Assembly (NCBI GenBank): GCA_037962975.1
Contig: CM075670.1
Location: forward strand, 234,006,242-234,070,241
Direction of reading: 5' to 3'
Length of the DNA: 64,000 nt
Source: Clitoria ternatea
Taxonomy: Eukaryota; Streptophyta; Magnoliopsida; Fabales; Fabaceae
The notes beneath the pieces are model-generated. The model saw nothing but the letters and a program-made list of their open reading frames with translations. It was not told the DNA's origin and did no database searches. A program made the translations under genes and the position numbers. Shown piece by piece: positions 59,799-64,000 of the stretch (its first letter is position 1; each line of letters begins with the position of its first letter).

Positions 59799-62459
59799 TG
59801 TAACATCCCCGTTTTAAAATTAAATGTTGAATGAAGAATAAACCATTAAGACTTGATTCCAACCAGAAAATAACTGTTAATTGTATTTAACTAAGTAGAT
59901 TTAAGCCACTAAAATATGAAAATGGTGATGGTCAGGGGATGGAGTGGAGTGCACGTGGCTGCTGCAGCACACACTCTCCCATCCCACTCTTCTCTTGTTC
60001 ATGCGCATGTACACATATATATATATATATATATATCGTGAGCCTTTAGTGAGGAACACACTTACTCTTTCTTCAGACTCTCTCCTCCGTCACTTCATCC
60101 TCTACTTCCTCTCTTCGTCTCCATTTTTCTTCTTCTTCCATCTTACTCTTCGCTCCTGGAGATCTTGATTCCAGTACTGAAGAACGAACCACACTTCATC
60201 CCAGAATCAGGCGCAGAATACGACAAAGCCAAGGAAGACCGGACGAACCAGGAGAAGGACATCGGACCCAACAACAAGAATGGAAAAGGTTTCTGAGGAT
60301 TCTTCTAAAGGTAGGGGGCGCTTGCATGTCGAATGCATGGTCTAAGAACGGTACCGGATGAATGCATTGCTGAATGCGGGTGTGTGTGTGTGCATGTTTT
60401 TATAATCATTAGAACTGATGCTGTGCATGTGTGCATGTATTCACAATTACTAAAACTGATGCATGATTTGAGATTCTGATAGTGATCTTCGTGGCTATGG
60501 CGTAGTCTGCTCGTGGATGATAATGATGGATCTATTTTGTTGTCACTATGAAAAGTATGTATGTGCATGTTCTTAATTGGATTGCTCAATGTTGTTAGTC
60601 TGATGACCGATTGTAACATACGCTGGTGTGACTGACTGAATGATGACGAGTAGTGGAGGATATTCGTTCTTACTTAATGACTACGGTAATGTGTTCATGA
60701 CGCGATGATGTGTAATAATGAATGTGTTAGTTGCATGAGTAAGAGTGGGGTGACCCATGGAAGGTCAAGAACCCCAAGGGAAATGACTTCCAGTTACCAA
60801 CCCTGGCTAGATCCCAATAGGGCTCGTGGTAGCCGTTGGAGCTAGAGAAGTGAGTCTCGAGACGCCGTGGGGAGGCCGGTGCCACCTGGTAAGAGCTGAG
60901 GGACGAGGGGCCAAAAGAAAGGGGGCCGTAACTGAGAGTCTTTTCCCGAGTCGGATCCGCAGGCATGCATATAGAAATAAGGCTGATTGTGGTGATGTAT
61001 AAATCTATGTATGTGCAAGTGTATGATTTTGAATGCATGATTATATATTTGGATGTGGAATAAACTCGGTGAATTATGTGTGTCATGAACATTGTTGAAT
61101 TGTATGATTTTGGTTACTTGAGAAAGGTTGAGGTATAGCAGGAGCGTGTACTGACGCTGATACCGAGTCTGTGAGTATCATTTTACATGTAAAAGCTCAC
61201 CCCTGCAGTGGCCATTTTCAGTGAATGTCTCTCGTGAGGAGGATCAGAGGCAGAGCTGGAATGCTGGGCGGAGTGCTGATGCATTTCGAAGGTTTAATTA
61301 AGGCGTTGTTAGATGAAGCCCGGACTGGTTCATACCGGATGTTAATGTTTTGTGATGAATAGAACTTTATGAACAAGTAGAAGTCTGATTTTGCATTGTG
61401 AATATTAATATACGCTTTTATGTATATATATGGATGTATGGTTTTGTGTGTGTGATGCTATGTGCTGCCTTGTTTTATAAGTGAGCTTTAATAGATACGC
61501 AGGGACAATATGATTTGAGCAGGATATAGCCCAGTCAGAGTAAATTGAGAATTGTTTTAGGAAAACTTATGTCGGATACGTTGGGCGGAGTCGTACCCCG
61601 CCCAAAGTGTGGGAGCAATTCGCCCAAGCGCGAGGACTCACGCTGAAGCGAGTAAATACTAGAGCGAGATATCGACCTTTATCCTTTCCTATCCGTTGTG
61701 ATACTAACGTAATCCGGACCCCGGTGTTGAACCCCGGATTTGGGCGTTATGGCTAAGTCCGCCCTGGCGTCGTCATACTTAGTTGAGCTGGGTGGAATAG
61801 GTTCAGATCCCTCCTTTCTCCGCAACCTACTAACGTATGTGTACCCTGTAACTTCTCATTTTTCTGAGTGAAAGGCAAGGGTGAGGATTTACTTAGTGAA
61901 CCCTTGTCCATAACCGATGGAGGAAATTACCTTGTAGTTGTGTTAAAGAGGCGTTATGTAGATTTCGTTTAGGCGGCGTCATACCTCGCCCTAGTAACTA
62001 GGACAGCCCGCCCAAGATAAATATACCCCGCCTAGCCAAGTAGGATGATTCTAACTTCGCCTTTCCACCAAATGCTATGCGTATGAATGTAATAACATAT
62101 TTCCCTTATCTATTCCTCCTGTTGAGTGACCAGTAATTCTCGAAGGGAAGCCTCAGTGCGAAATTTCTTCTATCCGCTGCTGTATTACCATACTCCGCCT
62201 GGACGGTGTAAGACCCCGTCTAAGCGAATGAACGGTGTTGCGCAATCCGCCCTAGTGTTAGTACGTTACGATAAACCCATCGAGCCGGTCTCAGTTTTAG
62301 TTTTCCCTGTAGGTTGCTATGTGCGAGTGAAGGCTTTTTCGTTCTTCCCTTGCCTGCTCCCTCATATATCGAATAATACGGGACTGTTTCGTGAGAAATT
62401 TTCTGATATTTTGTTTGGAATTTTTTTTTTTTTTAGTTGCAATTAATTAGGGTGTTACA
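59799..62459 (+). repeat. Element E 5' LTR
   Basis: 2,661 bp, TGTAACATCCCC..GGGTGTTACA. An (AT)n run at about 60009-60036 sits where a promoter could be, followed by a CT-rich leader. It contains GCCCAAGCG/CGCTGAAGCGAG motifs at 61612-61665 and other CCGCCC-type repeats to 62250. Small open frames in it are not supported. Confidence 0.85.
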
Positions 62460-62462
62460 TTT

Positions 62463-62474
62463 TGGTATCAGAGC
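62463..62474 (+). other. Primer binding site, initiator tRNA-Met (element E)
   Basis: TGGTATCAGAGC, 3 nt after the LTR, the same as in element C. Confidence 0.85.
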
Positions 62475-62743
62475 GGACCGAAAAGTCCAAGGCCAAAGTA
62501 TGCTTACCAAGTGTAAGCGGTGGTGTCTGTGTCTTTTGATTGAATGGTTGAAATTGTTCTGATGCTGGTTGACCTGATTGATGATTGTCTTGAAGACAAG
62601 GGGTTGTTTTCCCCTGGTCCGATTGTGTGTATGACTTAGGCGAATGACATAATGTGCTAAGTTATTAATTGTTGGACTAATAATTAGATCGGTAGTAAGT
62701 GGCTCCGTATACTTATCCTTAAATGTCAATTTCAGGATAAGGA

Positions 62744-64000
62744 ATGGCGCATCGTCAAAGTATGGAGGCTATAGCCACAGCATTCCAACGCTTTGCTGAT
62801 GTGTTTGAAAGGCAAGGCCAAACTCAACCTGAGGATGGCCATGTGCTGGACCGCTTCCTGAAGAGGAAGCCGAGTGAATTCTTAGGAGGACGGAACCCTG
62901 AGGCGGCGTTCAAGTGGACTCAGGAATTAGAGAGAATTTTTAGGGGTCTTCGCTGTACCGAAGCCCAGAAGGTGGAATGCGCAGTGTATATGCTGCGAGA
63001 TGAAGCGGAGAATTGGTAGAAGATAGCTAGGAGCCAATTCCCCGAAGATGACAATCACCTGACGTGGAACGATTTCAAGGCCTGCTTCCTAGACAAATAC
63101 TTTCCCGACACAGTGAGGAGTCGGAAAGAGCTGGAGTTTATGGAGTTAAAACAGGGCTCCATGACTGTGGAAGAATACGCGGCCAGATTTGAGGAATTGT
63201 GCCTATTCTATCCGCCCTTCCAGCAGCCAGGAACGGAGCACTCCAAGTGTCTTAAGTTTGAGAACGGACTGAGATCGGATATCAAGAGGGCCTGCAGATA
63301 CCATGAAATCCGGAGTTTCCCTGCCTTAGTGAACAAGTGTAGAATATTCGAAGAGGATGACAGGGCCCATTCGGGCCAGTGCAGCAGAGCCAATCAGCAC
63401 CTGAGGCCTCAGCAATCACGTTTCAAGAGGCCAGGGAACGTGAGGAGGAATGAACCCTTCACCAGATATCAAAACCATAATGACCAAGGGAGACAGATGA
63501 ATGGGCGACCAAGGTATGGCGGGTGCTTTAAATGTGGCGGTGATCATTTTGCTAAGGAATGCAATGATACAAATGTTAAATGCTACCACTGCGGAGAGAA
63601 AGGACACGTTCGCCCGGACTGCCCCCAACTCCGCCAGGCAAACACCAATGTGCGTCAAGGAGGATTTCAAGATCGAACCAGAGTGAATGACAACCAACGA
63701 CCTGGTGGCAGAGGCAACGGAACCAGAGGAAATATGATGCGTACCCTGAACAGCCGAGAAAGGAACACCGGCCCAACAGCGACAGGAAGGATCTACACCA
63801 TCAATGCAGAGGATGTTGCACCAGCAAACGATCTAGTACAATGTAAGTGCTCACTTGGAACGAATATGCTTAATGTTGTTTTCGATTCGGGAGCAACCCA
63901 TTCTTTTATAGCTGATGAGTGCGTGAAACGGTTGAAGCTACCAACTGTGTCTATGAACCGGACTTTAGAAGTGGCCAGCCCCACTGGCCCTAGTGTATTC
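62744..64000 (+). pseudogene. Element E gag-protease (partial, one nonsense)
   Basis: The ATG at 62744 opens a frame that runs to the window end except for a TAG at 63017-63019 (ENW-stop, where a second Trp is expected; probably TGG to TAG). Residues about 40-200 match the retrotransposon gag fold (FKWTQELERIF, SMTVEEYAARF). Two zinc knuckles follow: CFKCGGDHFAKEC and CYHCGEKGHVRPDC. The protease starts with FDSGATHSF near 63885. Its partners (RT, RNase H, integrase, chromodomain) would lie downstream of the window. Confidence 0.85.

Larger units (their letters stand above)
59799..64000 (+). mobile_element. Element E: chromovirus-like (Tekay/Del type) retrotransposon, 5' part
   Basis: 5' LTR, tRNA-Met primer site and the first part of gag-protease. 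It continues past the window. It is inserted in D's RT region, so it is younger than D. Confidence 0.85.

Noticed and set aside
62126..62446. 106-codon frame at the end of E's LTR
   Set aside because: Lies wholly in the LTR, ends in a T-run, no recognisable protein.

Overview
The window is a stack of nested LTR retrotransposons from a plant genome. I find no host gene, rRNA, tRNA or CRISPR array. The plant assignment rests on the element types: Athila-like, Tat-like with dual RNase H, and chromovirus-like elements with initiator-tRNA-Met primer sites, plus a primer site matching plant tRNA-Asp. A legume is my guess, not shown. The setting looks like pericentromeric or other heterochromatic DNA.

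Layout. 1-1031 is AT-rich non-coding DNA. 1032-2451 and 15207-17110 are two halves of an old inverted Tat-like remnant: an LTR plus an extra gene read antisense to the element. Element A (2452-15206, minus strand, Athila-like, target duplication GAGGG) is inserted in the first exon of that gene. Array B (17111-30224, plus) is inserted in its third part. B is a tandem LTR-body-LTR-body-LTR-partial body with an exact 5,496-bp period; its bodies encode only gag-protease. A minus-strand element C (about 30232-52174) carries its very long 3' LTR, split by the Tat-like element G (32992-44695, plus, 802-bp LTRs). C's apparently non-coding body holds a solo LTR, F (46178-49019, duplication TCACT). C's 5' LTR is cut off by Athila-like element D (52175 onward, minus), whose reverse transcriptase is interrupted at 59799 by chromovirus-like element E (plus), which runs off the window.

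How parts relate. A, B and D share an Athila-like plan: tRNA-Asp primer site (seen in A and B), gag-pro-pol, a two-hairpin element just after the pol stop, a third ORF, a conserved hairpin, the polypurine tract and the LTR. B has lost RT, RNase H and integrase in frame but keeps the pol terminus, the hairpins and the end of the third ORF, so it would depend on helpers. G carries pol on the plus strand and a spliced, coiled-coil-rich gene on the minus strand with its own TATA box; the remnant shows the same arrangement. Every autonomous-type element seen is broken: stops in A, frameshifts and a lost integrase catalytic Glu in G, a lost zinc-binding Cys in D, and a stop in E gag.

Most unusual signals: (1) A's third ORF begins, right after a good splice acceptor, with the same eight residues as histone H3; (2) two hairpins with compensatory changes sit 9-13 nt after the pol stop in three elements; (3) arrays of a CGCTTGAGCG-type near-palindrome recur in several unrelated families; (4) the tandem array B; (5) the conserved antisense gene of the Tat-like family.
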